From Polyangiaceae bacterium UTPRO1 (GTDB lineage: Bacteria > Desulfobacterota > Binatia > UTPRO1), in assembly GCA_002050235.1 (NCBI GenBank), contig MWST01000018.1, positions 124,001 through 188,000 of the forward strand: a stretch of DNA of 64,000 bases, in the 5' to 3' direction. The position numbers and the translations under genes are program-made. Numbering within the stretch: position 1 is the first letter of the stretch; every line of letters begins with the position of its first letter. The notes under the pieces are model-generated. The model did not search any database and was not told the DNA's origin. It worked only from the letters and a program-made list of their open reading frames with translations. Below are positions 27,785-37,300 of this stretch, one piece after another.

Positions 27785-27898
27785 TGTCGCGCCCGAGCGG
27801 CCGTGCACAGGCGCACGCCGCCCCGGCGGCGAGCCGGCCGGCGCCCTCCGGGTGCCGCTAGGCGCCGGCGCTCGGCCTCCGGAAGATGCCGAGATCGT

Positions 27899-28531
27899 TC
27901 AGCGGCGCCGTGGCTTCGGCATCTCGCCGCTGCCCCCGCGCGAGTTCTCGGGGCGCGCCATCATGCGGATCGCCGCATCGTCGGGACCGATCACGTCGTA
28001 GATGGTCCGTTCGCCGTGACGGACGGCGGCGCAGCATTCCTTGCGGCGGGTGAACGATGCGTAGCCGACGTCGAGCTCGCCGTCGACGACACACAGGGGC
28101 CACAGCAGGCAGATGGCGGGCTTCAGCTTGAACGGCGTCCCGAGCTCCTTTTCGCCGGCGACGTGGAGAGCGCAGAGGTTGTCGTCGCGGAGGAACACGC
28201 AGCGGCCGTCGAGCACGCGGGTGGCGACCGCTTTCCCGCAGAGGTAGTCGGGGTCCGCCTTGACGCGGGCCTCGAACCAGCGCTCCGGCTTGTGGCGCGC
28301 CCGCGAGGTCATGTGCGGCGCGATCAGCCGCCGGTGCTTCATGATGTTCCGGTACTCGTCGTACGACGCGACGCTGCCCTTCAAGCAGCAGCTGCCGTCG
28401 CAGTTGCGGACCGACGCGTCCTTGCGGAAGATCTTCCGCCCGAGCCGCGCGTGCAGCTTCTGCACGTGCATGCCGAGATGATCGCGCACCGTCTCGAAGA
28501 GCCGCCGCCGCGCCGCCGCACCCATGCGCAC
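27899..28531 (-). CDS. YkgJ/DUF3109-like zinc/iron-binding Cys-cluster protein
   Basis: 210 aa soluble protein with a CxxxCC cluster, NCDGSCC (Cys44, Cys48, Cys49), followed by CGKAVATRVLDGRCVFLRDD, NLCALHV and CLLWPLC. This is the arrangement of YkgJ/DUF3109 proteins, which bind Zn or an Fe-S cluster. No catalytic role is established for the family. It is convergent with the DUF2207 gene and divergent from the enoyl-CoA hydratase gene, so it is probably monocistronic. A Met at 28525 is an alternative start. Confidence 0.75.
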   Translation of the reverse strand: MRMGAAARRRLFETVRDHLGMHVQKLHARLGRKIFRKDASVRNCDGSCCLKGSVASYDEYRNIMKHRRLIAPHMTSRARHKPERWFEARVKADPDYLCGKAVATRVLDGRCVFLRDDNLCALHVAGEKELGTPFKLKPAICLLWPLCVVDGELDVGYASFTRRKECCAAVRHGERTIYDVIGPDDAAIRMMARPENSRGGSGEMPKPRRR

Positions 28532-28634
28532 GCGCGATCGCCTAGCGCGCCGACGCCGCTACGGTCAAGTTGCGCCGCCATCCCCGGCGGCGGCGCGATT
28601 CACAGAGCCAGCCGCGGAGTGTAGGAGGCCCCCC

Positions 28635-29495
28635 ATGGACTACGAACAGATACGCTACCAGGTCGACGGCCCGGTCCTCACCATCACCTTGAGCCGCCCC
28701 GAGAAGCTGAACGCGTTCACCCACCGCATGCTGGACGAGCTGCTCGACGCTCTTGCGCGCGCCGACGCCGACGACGCGGTCCGCGTCGTCATCGTCACCG
28801 GCGCCGGGCGGGCATTCTGCGCCGGCGCCGATCTCTCCGGCGGCAGCGGCACGTTCGATCATTCCGACGCGGCGGCGCGGTCGCCCGCGGACACCCATCG
28901 CGATGGCGGTGGCCTGCTCACGCTGCGCATCTTCGAGTCGAAGAAGCCGGTGATCGCGGCGATCAACGGTCCGGCGGTCGGCGTCGGCATCACCATGACG
29001 CTGCCGATGGACGTCCGCATCGCTGCCGCCGGCGCCCGCATGGGCTTCGTCTTCACCCGGCGCGGCATCGTTCCCGAGGCGTGCAGCAGCTGGTTCCTGC
29101 CGCGCCTGGTCGGCATCAGCCGAGCCGCGGAGTGGATCTACACCGGGCGCGTCTTCACCGCCGAAGAAGCTCTCGCGGCCGGGCTCGTGAGCCGCGTCGT
29201 CCCGGCCGAGGCGCTCCTCGAGGCCGCGCACGACCTCGCCCGCGAGATGGCGGACGGCACCTCGGCGATGTCGGTCGCGCTCTCGCGCCAGATGCTCTGG
29301 CGCATGCTCGGCGCCGACCACCCCATGGAGGCCCACAAAGTCGACTCGCGCGCGATCTTCGCGATGGGTCAGTCGGCGGACGCGCACGAGGGCGTGGCGT
29401 CCTTCCTCGAAAAGCGTGAGCCGCGGTTCACGCTGCGGCCGAGTGCGGACATGCCGCCCTTCTACCCGTGGTGGCCGGAGCGGAAGTTCGAATAA
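28635..29495 (+). CDS. enoyl-CoA hydratase/isomerase (crotonase) family protein
   Basis: 286 aa; ATG 28635 has TAGGAGG upstream. Crotonase fold: LTITLSRPEKLNAFTHRMLD (13-32), VVIVTGAGRAFCAGADLSGG (about 50-69; oxyanion hole), KPVIAAINGPAVGVGITMTL (about 104-123), and RRGIVPEACSSWFLPRLVG (about 139-157) with the Glu at the position of the hydratase catalytic acid. It would hydrate 2-enoyl-CoA in beta-oxidation or act in a related isomerisation. The residues between the two oxyanion motifs are longer than in classical EchA. The minus-strand HDOD gene ends seven bases downstream. Confidence 0.93.
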   Translation: MDYEQIRYQVDGPVLTITLSRPEKLNAFTHRMLDELLDALARADADDAVRVVIVTGAGRAFCAGADLSGGSGTFDHSDAAARSPADTHRDGGGLLTLRIFESKKPVIAAINGPAVGVGITMTLPMDVRIAAAGARMGFVFTRRGIVPEACSSWFLPRLVGISRAAEWIYTGRVFTAEEALAAGLVSRVVPAEALLEAAHDLAREMADGTSAMSVALSRQMLWRMLGADHPMEAHKVDSRAIFAMGQSADAHEGVASFLEKREPRFTLRPSADMPPFYPWWPERKFE

Positions 29496-29501
29496 CCGGG
29501 T

Positions 29502-30368
29502 CTACGCGAACAAGGCGCGCTCGATCTCGAAGGACTCGAGCACGCGGCGCGAGACCTCCTCGACCGTCGCCGCATCGGCCGCCCCGCCGAGCGAGGCCAG
29601 CAACCCGCTCGGCGGGTCGCTCGCCTCGGAGTCGGCCGCATATCCGTAGCCGATCCGACAGGCGATCGTGTCGGCGAGCTGGATGCGGCGGGCGAGCGGC
29701 GCCTCCTCGGGAGCATCGTGGTGCGCGAGGATAGCCCAGACGACGTCGTCCTCGAGCCCCCAGTGCTCGGCCAGACAGGCGCCGACCTGCGCGTGCGTGA
29801 CGCCGAAGATCTCTACTTCGCGTGCTCCGGCCTCGTGGTCGAGAGCATCGAAGCGGCGGCTGTCGGAGAGGTGGAGAACGAGCTTCCCGATATCGTGCAT
29901 GAGGCCGGCGATGAACGACCCGCCGCCGCGCGGCTCGCGGCTCAAGCTGCCGAGGTCGTCGGCCGCGAGCGCGGTCGCAAGGCCGTGCTCCCAGAGCGTC
30001 TGCGCCACCGCGTCATCGGCACGGTATGCGGCCCGCGCCGACGCCGCGATCAGGATGCGCCGGAGCGCCTGGAAGCCTACGGTCTGAATGGCGGCAGCCA
30101 ACGTCCGCGGCGGCTCGCGCCGTATGTAGCGCACCGAGCACGCGATCGAGACGACGCGCGCGGCAAGGGCGGCGTCGGTGGAAACGACGCGGACCAGACG
30201 ATCGCTGGCTACGTTCGGATCGCGCGCGAGGGCGATGGCGCGCATCGCCACCGCCGGAAGCGGCGGCAGGTCGCAGCTCTCCGCGACCCGGTTGAAGAGC
30301 GTCCGCAGCGCCGAGCGGGGCGAGGCGGCCGCTGCCGCAGCAACGGCGGACTCCTCGGGGGCGTTCAT
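29502..30368 (-). CDS. HDOD domain signalling protein
   Basis: 288 aa from ATG 30368 (an ATG six codons earlier is possible). The HDOD domain covers about 20-215: CDLPPLPAVAMRAIALARDP, LVRVVSTDAALAARVVSIAC, AAIQTVGFQALRRILIA and FIAGLMHDIGKLVLHL. The MHDIGK motif keeps the HD pair, unlike many HDOD proteins, and VTHAQVGACLAEHWGL with ILAHHDAPEEA follow as in HD-GYP-like domains. Members work in nucleotide or stress signalling; phosphodiesterase activity is not assured. It is divergent from the FG-GAP lipoprotein gene. Confidence 0.88.
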   Translation of the reverse strand: MNAPEESAVAAAAAASPRSALRTLFNRVAESCDLPPLPAVAMRAIALARDPNVASDRLVRVVSTDAALAARVVSIACSVRYIRREPPRTLAAAIQTVGFQALRRILIAASARAAYRADDAVAQTLWEHGLATALAADDLGSLSREPRGGGSFIAGLMHDIGKLVLHLSDSRRFDALDHEAGAREVEIFGVTHAQVGACLAEHWGLEDDVVWAILAHHDAPEEAPLARRIQLADTIACRIGYGYAADSEASDPPSGLLASLGGAADAATVEEVSRRVLESFEIERALFA

Positions 30369-30524
30369 GCCGTGCCGTGCGAGCAACGATCATGCCTCGC
30401 CGCCCGCGAAGAATCCGCCGCAACACCGGCGACGCCGGGCGTCACAAAGGCAGCCTGCGGCGTACACAAACGCACAGCATCCGCGCTCCGCGACCGGGCG
30501 GCGCCACCCCCTTTGCAAGCCGGC

Positions 30525-31844
30525 ATGATCCGTCCTACGTCACCTTCCATGTCGCAGCGGACGGGCGGGTGGCGAAGGCTGGCGCCGTTGGTAGCACTGC
30601 TGGTGCTCGGAGCCTGCGAACGCGGCGGCGAAACGGCGGGAACCGCGGCGGCGCCTCCCGCCGCACCGCCGGTGCCCGCGGTGGCGCCGCGCCGCGAGCC
30701 TCTCGTCGGCGGTCCTCATCCGGCGCTCTTCCTCGCCGTGGCGCAGTTCGTCGACGTAAAGAAGCCCGACGGCAAGACCCAGCCCGTCCCCGGTCCCGCG
30801 AAGCTCATGATCGTCCGCCGCACCGGAGCCGCCTGGACGACGACGATCCTCGAGGATCCGGACAGCAACGCTTTCCACAAGGCCATCCCCTGGGAAGACG
30901 GCCTCATCACCATCGGCGCCACCCAGGCGATGCTGAAGACCTGGCGCTACGCCGACGGCGCCTGGTCCGCAACCACGCGCTGGAACCCCAGGTTCGGCGG
31001 CAAGTTCGACCGCCTCCGCGACATCGAGCGCGCCGACGTCGACGGCGACGGCAAGGACGATCTCGTGATCGCCACCCACGACCAGGGCGTGGTCGCCATC
31101 GTCCATCCGAGCGACGGCTGGCGCGTCGAGGAAATCGACCGCCAGCCCGACACCTTCGTCCACGAGATCGAGATCGGCGACATCGACGGCGACGGCGCGC
31201 CCGAGATCTTCGCTACCCCGAGCAAGCCGAACAAGCTCGACCAGGAGCAGCCGGGCGAGGTGGCGATGTACCGCCGAACGCCCGCCGGTACCTGGCAGCG
31301 CTCGATCGTCGACGCGCCCGGCGATACCCACGCGAAGGAGATCCTCGTCGCCGACATGGACCGCGACGCCCAGTGCGAGCTCTACGTCGTCTGGGAAGGG
31401 GCGGTCGGCGCCGGCGGCCAGATCGTGCGCCCCGTCACCGTGAAGCAGTACCGCTTCAAGGACGGAGCCTTCACGAGCACCGTCGTCGCTACCGTTCCCG
31501 ACCGCCAGATGCGCGCCATCCAGGCCGGCGACGTGAACGGCGACGGGAAGATGGACCTGGTCGCCGGTGCGCTCGCGTCCGGGCTCTGGCTCTTCGAGCA
31601 GGGTCCCGAAGGCGCGGACGGCGCCTGGACGCGCACCCTCATCGACGCCAAGTCGTCAGGCTTCGAGCAGCCCGTCGACCTCGCCGACCTCGACGGCGAC
31701 GGACGGCTGGAGATCTACGTCGCCTCCGAGGACCAGCACGAGCTCCGCCAGTATCGCTGGCAGGACGGAGCCTTCGTGAAGACGGTGCTGGCGCCGCTCG
31801 TCCCGGGCGACATCGTCTGGAACGTCACCCACGGCGCCCTTTAG
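30525..31844 (+). CDS. FG-GAP/VCBS-repeat lipoprotein
   Basis: 439 aa. A lipoprotein signal (RRLAPLVALLVLGAC) places the Cys near residue 27, followed by an Ala/Pro linker. The body contains calcium-binding FG-GAP-type repeats: RADVDGDGKDDLVIAT, EIGDIDGDGAPEIFAT, VADMDRDAQCELYVVW, QAGDVNGDGKMDLVAGAL and DLADLDGDGRLEIYVAS. These form a beta propeller on the periplasmic face or outside the cell. No enzymatic motif is seen. The Met at 30549 is an alternative start. A GT39-like membrane protein follows on the same strand within 50 bases. Confidence 0.87.
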   Translation: MIRPTSPSMSQRTGGWRRLAPLVALLVLGACERGGETAGTAAAPPAAPPVPAVAPRREPLVGGPHPALFLAVAQFVDVKKPDGKTQPVPGPAKLMIVRRTGAAWTTTILEDPDSNAFHKAIPWEDGLITIGATQAMLKTWRYADGAWSATTRWNPRFGGKFDRLRDIERADVDGDGKDDLVIATHDQGVVAIVHPSDGWRVEEIDRQPDTFVHEIEIGDIDGDGAPEIFATPSKPNKLDQEQPGEVAMYRRTPAGTWQRSIVDAPGDTHAKEILVADMDRDAQCELYVVWEGAVGAGGQIVRPVTVKQYRFKDGAFTSTVVATVPDRQMRAIQAGDVNGDGKMDLVAGALASGLWLFEQGPEGADGAWTRTLIDAKSSGFEQPVDLADLDGDGRLEIYVASEDQHELRQYRWQDGAFVKTVLAPLVPGDIVWNVTHGAL

Positions 31845-31890
31845 CTCGCGGATCGGCGCCGACGGGCTCGCCCTAGGCCTCCTCGTAGTC

Positions 31891-33477
31891 GTGGCGGCGG
31901 CGCTGTGGGTGCCGCGCCTGCACGGCCCTCTCGACCTCCGCTACGACGCCGGCACCTACTACGTGCTCGGGACCTCGCTGGCGGACGGGCACGGCTACCG
32001 GCTCTTGAACGAACCGGGGCGGATCGAGGCGATCCAGTATCCGCCCCTCCTGCCGATGATCGTCGCCGCCCACCAGCGCCTCGTCGGCAGCCGCGACCCG
32101 GCCGTCGCCGGCCGCGCCCTCCGCCGCACCTGGGCGGCGCTCTTCGTCGTCTACGCGCTCGCCGTCCACACGCTCGCACGCCGGTGGCTGCGTCCGGGGT
32201 GGGCGCTGGTCGCGAGCCTGCTCGTCGTGCTGCACCTCGAGCCCCTCTGGCTCTCCGACGCGCTCCTCACCGAGCTGCCCTTCGCCTGCGCCCTGGTGCT
32301 GTTCCTGCTCGCCGCCGAGTCCGGTGAGCGGCGCGGGCTCACCGCGCTCTGCGGCGGCGCCGCCTACCTCCTGCGTGCGAGCGGGATCGCTCTCCTCGCC
32401 GCCTGGGTCGTCGACGCCCTCGTCGCCCGCCGCCGGCGCGAAGCGGCGCTCCGCGCCCTGCTCGCGGCGCTGCCGGTCCTCGCCTGGCACGGCTACGTAG
32501 CCGGAGTGCGAGCGCAGCCGGAATTCGCGGCGCCCGCCTACGCCTACCAGCGCGCGCCCTACAACTTCTACAACGTCGGCTACGGCGCCAACCTGGCCTA
32601 CCGCGACGCCTTCGCGCCCGAGCGCGGCTTCACAGGCGGGCGCGATCTCGTCCGGCGCATCGCCGGCAACGCGTCGGCACTCCCCGAGCGGCTCGGCGAG
32701 AGCATCGGCGTCCGCGCCGAGGGCCCGTTGGCGCCCGTGTTCCGCCTGCGCGACGAAGCGCCGCCGCCCTCGTACTCGCTCGCGCTCGGCCGCTCCGCGT
32801 GCGTGCTCCTCGGCATCGTCGCCGCGGGCGGCGTCGGCATGCTCTTCGTCGACGGCATCCGGCTGGCGCCGCTCGCCTGGCTGGCGTCGCTGGCGCTCGT
32901 CACGCTGACGCCCTGGCCGTCGCAGTTCGGACGCTACCTGATGCCGCTGGCGCCGATCACGGCCATCGGCCTGGCGCTCGTCCTGGAGAACGCAAGCCGC
33001 GGCGCGAGCCGTGTCGCGCAGACGGCCGCCGGCGCCACGGTCGGGGTCCTACTGGCGGCGGAGCTCGTCGTCCTGGCGACGGTCTTCACCCTCCGCCATC
33101 AGCCGGCCGCCGTCGGTCCCGGCGCGACACCGCAACGGCTCTTCTTCTATTCGCAACGCTGGCGACGGCACGACGAGGCGCTGGCATGGCTGGCGCGGCA
33201 GGCCGCGCCCGACGCCGTCGTCGCCACCAGCACCCCGCAGCGGCTCTATCTGGCGAGCGGCCTCCGGAGCATCCTGCCGCCCTTCGAGGTCGATCCCGAG
33301 CGTGCCGAGAAGGAGCTTCGCGAAGTCCCGGTCGACTGGGTGGTGATCGACGACCTCGAGTTCCTCGACGTCTCCCGCCGCTACGCCGAGCCGGCCGTCG
33401 CCGCGCATCCCGAGCACTGGCAGCTCGTCTACGACGCCGCCGGCGCCTCGCGCATCTATCGCCGCCTGCCGCGCTGA
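31891..33477 (+). CDS. GT39/ArnT-like membrane glycosyltransferase
   Basis: Multi-pass protein of 528 aa when started at GTG 31891. The first loop has DLRYDAGTYYVLGTSLADGH (about residues 15-34), matching the acidic Asp motif of PMT/ArnT-type lipid-linked glycosyltransferases, then IQYPPLLPMIV. About ten hydrophobic segments follow and a soluble C-terminal domain (from about 415) with DEALAWLARQAAPDAVVATS. It would move a sugar from a polyprenyl phosphate donor to lipid or protein. The first membrane helix seems to begin before this GTG (DGLALGLLVVVAAALW), yet no ATG, GTG or TTG is in frame after the upstream stop, so the true start is unresolved. Confidence 0.82.
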   Translation: MAAALWVPRLHGPLDLRYDAGTYYVLGTSLADGHGYRLLNEPGRIEAIQYPPLLPMIVAAHQRLVGSRDPAVAGRALRRTWAALFVVYALAVHTLARRWLRPGWALVASLLVVLHLEPLWLSDALLTELPFACALVLFLLAAESGERRGLTALCGGAAYLLRASGIALLAAWVVDALVARRRREAALRALLAALPVLAWHGYVAGVRAQPEFAAPAYAYQRAPYNFYNVGYGANLAYRDAFAPERGFTGGRDLVRRIAGNASALPERLGESIGVRAEGPLAPVFRLRDEAPPPSYSLALGRSACVLLGIVAAGGVGMLFVDGIRLAPLAWLASLALVTLTPWPSQFGRYLMPLAPITAIGLALVLENASRGASRVAQTAAGATVGVLLAAELVVLATVFTLRHQPAAVGPGATPQRLFFYSQRWRRHDEALAWLARQAAPDAVVATSTPQRLYLASGLRSILPPFEVDPERAEKELREVPVDWVVIDDLEFLDVSRRYAEPAVAAHPEHWQLVYDAAGASRIYRRLPR

Positions 33478-33587
33478 AGCGCTCCGGCGCCGCCAGCCGC
33501 CGGCGCGCGGGCGCGCCGGCCGGTCCGCGTCCGGTCGCCGGCCGAGCGCGCGTTGCCGCCGGCAGGGCCCCGTACTACGCTCGCCCG

Positions 33588-33875
33588 ATGCCCGCCGCGC
33601 GCCGTCGCACGCTGCACCGCCTCGCGCTCGCCGCGCTCTTCGCCTTCATGGCCTTCGTCGTCTGGCGGACGTTCCATCTCCAGGGCGTCCGCTGCGAGGT
33701 GTGCATCACCTTCGCGGACCGCTCGCGGTGCGCCACCGTCGACGGCGAGCGCGCGGCGGACGCACGCCAGGCGGCGATCGGCAACGCCTGCTCGTTTCTC
33801 GCCAGCGGCGTCACCGACAGCATCGCCTGCTCGCGCACGCCGCCGACGAAGGACCTCTGCACGGCGCCCGACTGA
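33588..33875 (+). CDS. small membrane-anchored Cys protein
   Basis: 95 aa from ATG 33588. One N-terminal helix (RLALAALFAFMAFVVWRTF), then a short extracytoplasmic domain with five Cys (VRCEVCITF, SRCATVDG, NACSFL, IACSRT, LCTAPD), likely disulfide-bonded. There is no recognised family. It lies 110 bases after the GT39-like gene and ends seven bases before the stop of the convergent cyclase gene. Confidence 0.6.
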   Translation: MPAARRRTLHRLALAALFAFMAFVVWRTFHLQGVRCEVCITFADRSRCATVDGERAADARQAAIGNACSFLASGVTDSIACSRTPPTKDLCTAPD

Positions 33876-33881
33876 GCGCCC

Positions 33882-35483
33882 TCAGGGCGCGGCGCCGTCG
33901 ACGACCCATACCTCGACGGGCTCGTCGAGGCCTTTGATCGCGAGCGGGCCGAGCGACCGCAAGCCGACTCCGGGGTCGGACCCGAGCGCGTTGCGCGTGC
34001 TGGCGGTGATCAGCACCGACGCGGCGAGGTCGCGGGTCATCACCTGCAGCCGCGCCGCCTGATTCACGGCGTCGCCGACGACGGTGTAGGTGACCCGTCC
34101 GCGCCCGGTGCCGACGTTCCCGGCAACCATGTCGCCGGTGCAGATGCCGATCCCGGCGACCAGAGGATCGCCCGCCGCCGCGGCGTTGCGCGCGACCAGC
34201 GCCCGCTGCAGCGCGATCGCGGCGTGCACGGCGGCGCGCGCGTGCCCCGGGAGGGGCTGCAGCGGATGGCCGAAGACCACGACCGCGCCGTCGCCGAGAA
34301 ACTGCGTGATGACGCCGCCCTCACGCTCGCACGCGCGCTCGACGACGGCATAGTACTCGGTCAGCAGCTCGACGATGCGCGCCGGCGGGTGCTGCCGCGA
34401 CGTCGCCGTGAACCCGCGCAGGTCGACGAACATCGCGGTGGCGACGATGGCCTCGCCGCCGAGCGCAACGCCGCGCTCGAGAGCCTCGCGCGCCACCGCC
34501 GGGCTCACGTAGCGGCCGAAGACCTCGCGCGTCCGCTCGGCGGTGCGCAGCCCGTCGACCATGGCGTTGAAATGCGCCGCCAGCTCGCCGAGCTCGTCGG
34601 TGCTGCGGACCGGCGTCCGCGCCGTGAGATCGCCGCCGGCGACGCGCGCCATCGCCGCCCGCAGCGCCTGCACCGGCCGGTCGATGAAGCGCGCCACGAG
34701 CCACGCCATCACCAGCGAGACGATGCCGGTCACGACGGCGATGAAGCCCTGCGCCCGCACCAGCTGCGTCCAGAAGACGTCGACCTCGTCCAGGACGGGG
34801 CCGCCGTGGTGTGCGCGCACCCAGAAGTCGACGAGCATCATCAGGGCGAGCGGCAGGATCGACGTGATCACGAAGGTGCCGCCGAGCCGAGCGAGGATCG
34901 GCACCCGCAGCACGCCGGCGCGCTCGAGGCGGCCGTCCGGAAAGAAGAGCGGCACCTGCCGGCGCAGGTGCAGCTCGCTGGCGAGAAAGGCGAGCGCCGC
35001 CGCCAGCGGACCGGCGATGAAGGCGAGCACCGACATGATGCGGACGACCTCGCTCGGCGGCAGGCCGGTGACGACGCGCAGGTAGAGCAGGTAGACGATG
35101 CCGGCGCAGGTCCAGCTCGCCTGCGTGAGGATCGTGTTCGCGAGCGGCGCGTTCAGCAGGCGGCGGCGGATGGCGACGGGGACCGTAGCCGCATCGGCCC
35201 CGGCGCGGAGGCGGCGCCGCCAGTGCGCCAGCGGACCGACCCAGCGCGCGCTCAGGTACACGCTGGCGCCGAGGACCGCCGCCACGACGAGGACGAAGAC
35301 GGCGAGGCCTTGCCCGTCGTAGGCGCCGGCGTCGGCCACCGGAGCGAGCGGATCGACGAAGTTGAAATACAGGTAGACGAGGACGGCGCCGGCGAGATTG
35401 GCGGGAAGCACCGGCAGCGCTGCGGCGCGCAGGAGAAAGCCCGCGCGCGGCAGGTGCGGCGGCTCGGCGGCGAGCGGCGGCAT
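33882..35483 (-). CDS. membrane class III adenylate/guanylate cyclase with HAMP
   Basis: 533 aa. The N-terminal half has about six membrane helices (LANLAGAVLVYLYFNFV-like, GLAVFVLVVAAVLGASVYL, CAGIVYLLYLRVV, ILPLALMMLVDFWV, FIAVVTGIVSLVMAWLVARF). A HAMP linker follows at about 245-300 (DRPVQALRAAMARVAGGDLT). The cyclase domain from about 330 carries FVDLRGFTATS with the first metal Asp, FLGDGAVVVFG with the second, and GDAVNQAARLQ for dimer contacts. It should make cAMP or cGMP from the cytoplasmic side in response to a membrane signal. No sensor domain is evident between the helices. Confidence 0.93.
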   Translation of the reverse strand: MPPLAAEPPHLPRAGFLLRAAALPVLPANLAGAVLVYLYFNFVDPLAPVADAGAYDGQGLAVFVLVVAAVLGASVYLSARWVGPLAHWRRRLRAGADAATVPVAIRRRLLNAPLANTILTQASWTCAGIVYLLYLRVVTGLPPSEVVRIMSVLAFIAGPLAAALAFLASELHLRRQVPLFFPDGRLERAGVLRVPILARLGGTFVITSILPLALMMLVDFWVRAHHGGPVLDEVDVFWTQLVRAQGFIAVVTGIVSLVMAWLVARFIDRPVQALRAAMARVAGGDLTARTPVRSTDELGELAAHFNAMVDGLRTAERTREVFGRYVSPAVAREALERGVALGGEAIVATAMFVDLRGFTATSRQHPPARIVELLTEYYAVVERACEREGGVITQFLGDGAVVVFGHPLQPLPGHARAAVHAAIALQRALVARNAAAAGDPLVAGIGICTGDMVAGNVGTGRGRVTYTVVGDAVNQAARLQVMTRDLAASVLITASTRNALGSDPGVGLRSLGPLAIKGLDEPVEVWVVDGAAP

Positions 35484-35563
35484 CGGCGCGCTCCTATCAC
35501 GGCGGCCGCCGCGATGCGCAGACGAGTCGTGCCGCCGACTCCGGTGTGCTAGCGCGGGGAGCA

Positions 35564-37300
35564 ATGGAGCCCGAGGCCCCGGACACGCCACCGTCGAGCC
35601 CCGCGACCCCCGCGCTCCGGCGGCGGCGGCGACGGCGGCGCGGGCAGAAAGGCCGGCGCGGCACCGACCGGGAACGGCGGCGCGGCAAAGCGAATGCGCC
35701 CGGAGCGTCGACGGACGCCGAGGCCGCCGCGGCGGTCGTGCCGCGGGTGAGCCGGCTCGCAGCCGCCTCGGCGCCGGACCCCGAGGCGCTCGGACCCGAG
35801 GAAGTCGAGGAGATGAAGCAGCACCTCCTGTTCCTGCGCGAGTACAAGGACGTTCTCCGCCTGCGCTTGAACGCGGCCGAGGACCTCCTCGTGAACGCCC
35901 GCCGCGAGCCGCACGATCGCGGTGTCTGCCATCATCTCCTCGGCAAAGTGGATCGCAGCGTCGTCGAGGCAGCGATCGGGCGCGAGCCGCTGCGATCGAA
36001 CGCCGCTGCCCGCGCCCGCATGCTCGCGGGTGCGATCCGCCTGACCGCCGACGCCGGCGTGCTCTTGGCCTACCTGGAGACGCTGGCATCGCAACACTCG
36101 CGCGTCGAGGCCGCCGCCGCCTTCGCGGAGATCGTACGGCGGATAGATTTCGAGATCCTCTCGGCGACCCGCCTCGCGCGCCTGCTGCAGGTGCTGACCG
36201 GGACGTTCCAGGGGCCGGAGCGCGTCCAGGTACTGTTCGGCCTCCTCGACGGCGACGCTTTCCGCCGCGCCTTCGACACCGCCGCGGCGGCGCTGCCGCC
36301 CGCGGTAGCGGCGATCTTCGCCCCGCTGCGCGCGGTGCACCGGCGCCTGCGCGGCGAGCCCGCCGTGGCCGCCGAGTCGCTGCGCACCGCGAGCGCCGGC
36401 GACCCCGAGCTCGCGCTCGGCCTCGAACAGGTCCTGGCGGCACCCGATCCGGTGCTGCGCGGATATCCCGAGCCGCTCCGTATCCGCATGCTCGAGCTGG
36501 CGCTCGCTCCCGGCATTCCGAATACGCTCGCCGATCGCGCCGCCGGCGTGCTCCTCGCCAGCCTGGCGCCCGCAGGCGGAATCTTTACCCGCCTCGGCAT
36601 GCGATACGCCGCAGCGCTCCTCGCCCGTCACGCCGACGATCGGGCGCGGGCGACGCTCGAGGCGGTGCGGCGTGCAGCGCCCGGCCTGCGCGCCGCGGAA
36701 CGTTGGCTCGCAGCCCTCGCGGCGCGCCGCATGGGTCGAGTAGCGATTCTGTCGGCGACGGCCCACGACCGTCTTGCGGCGGGGTTCTGGCTCGACGGCC
36801 AGCGCTCCGTCTGGCTCCGCACCGCACCCGCCGCCGCCGCCGCACGGCTGGCGCGTGAGGCCGAGCTGCAAGGTACCCTGGCTCTCCCGGGGGTAGCGCC
36901 TGTCGTCGAGTCCGGAATCGCGCACGGCATCCCGTACGTGGCCGTCGCCGCACCCGGCCGGCCGTGGCAGACCGCGGTCCACTCCGCCGAGCGCGCTGTC
37001 GCCCTAGCCCACGCCGCCGCGGCGGCACGCATCCTGCGCGCCCTGGCGCTCGCCGGCGTCGCGCTCCCCGACGCCGTGCCCGAGCGCTTCTGCGTCGGCG
37101 ACACCCCGAGAGCAGCACCGGTGCTGGCCGACCTCGACGGCGCGCGGGCGACGACACCCGCCGACGCCGAGCGCGAGAACACCGAGGCCGCCGCAGCGCT
37201 CGTTGCCCGCCTGGTGCCGGACGGGACGAGCGCCGCCGATCTGCCGGCACTCGTCCGCGACCTCGACCGGCGCGTCCTCGCCTCGCGCCACGGCGCCTGA
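35564..37300 (+). CDS. Arg-rich protein ending in a degenerate kinase-like domain
   Basis: 578 aa from ATG 35564. Residues 20-45 are a basic run (LRRRRRRRRGQKGRRGTDRE). Residues 85-400 are an all-helical, Ala/Arg-rich solenoid-like region (MKQHLLFLREYKDVLRLRLN and repeats of helix pairs). From about 405 a kinase-like C-terminus appears: FWLDGQRSVWLRTAP at the N-lobe, GVAPVVESGIAHGIPYVAVA as hinge strands, and APVLADLDGAR at the DFG-like position. No HRD catalytic Asp or Gly loop is visible. A pseudokinase or kinase-derived scaffold is inferred. Family unknown. It is divergent from the cyclase, 80 bases away. Confidence 0.6.
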   Translation: MEPEAPDTPPSSPATPALRRRRRRRRGQKGRRGTDRERRRGKANAPGASTDAEAAAAVVPRVSRLAAASAPDPEALGPEEVEEMKQHLLFLREYKDVLRLRLNAAEDLLVNARREPHDRGVCHHLLGKVDRSVVEAAIGREPLRSNAAARARMLAGAIRLTADAGVLLAYLETLASQHSRVEAAAAFAEIVRRIDFEILSATRLARLLQVLTGTFQGPERVQVLFGLLDGDAFRRAFDTAAAALPPAVAAIFAPLRAVHRRLRGEPAVAAESLRTASAGDPELALGLEQVLAAPDPVLRGYPEPLRIRMLELALAPGIPNTLADRAAGVLLASLAPAGGIFTRLGMRYAAALLARHADDRARATLEAVRRAAPGLRAAERWLAALAARRMGRVAILSATAHDRLAAGFWLDGQRSVWLRTAPAAAAARLAREAELQGTLALPGVAPVVESGIAHGIPYVAVAAPGRPWQTAVHSAERAVALAHAAAAARILRALALAGVALPDAVPERFCVGDTPRAAPVLADLDGARATTPADAERENTEAAAALVARLVPDGTSAADLPALVRDLDRRVLASRHGA

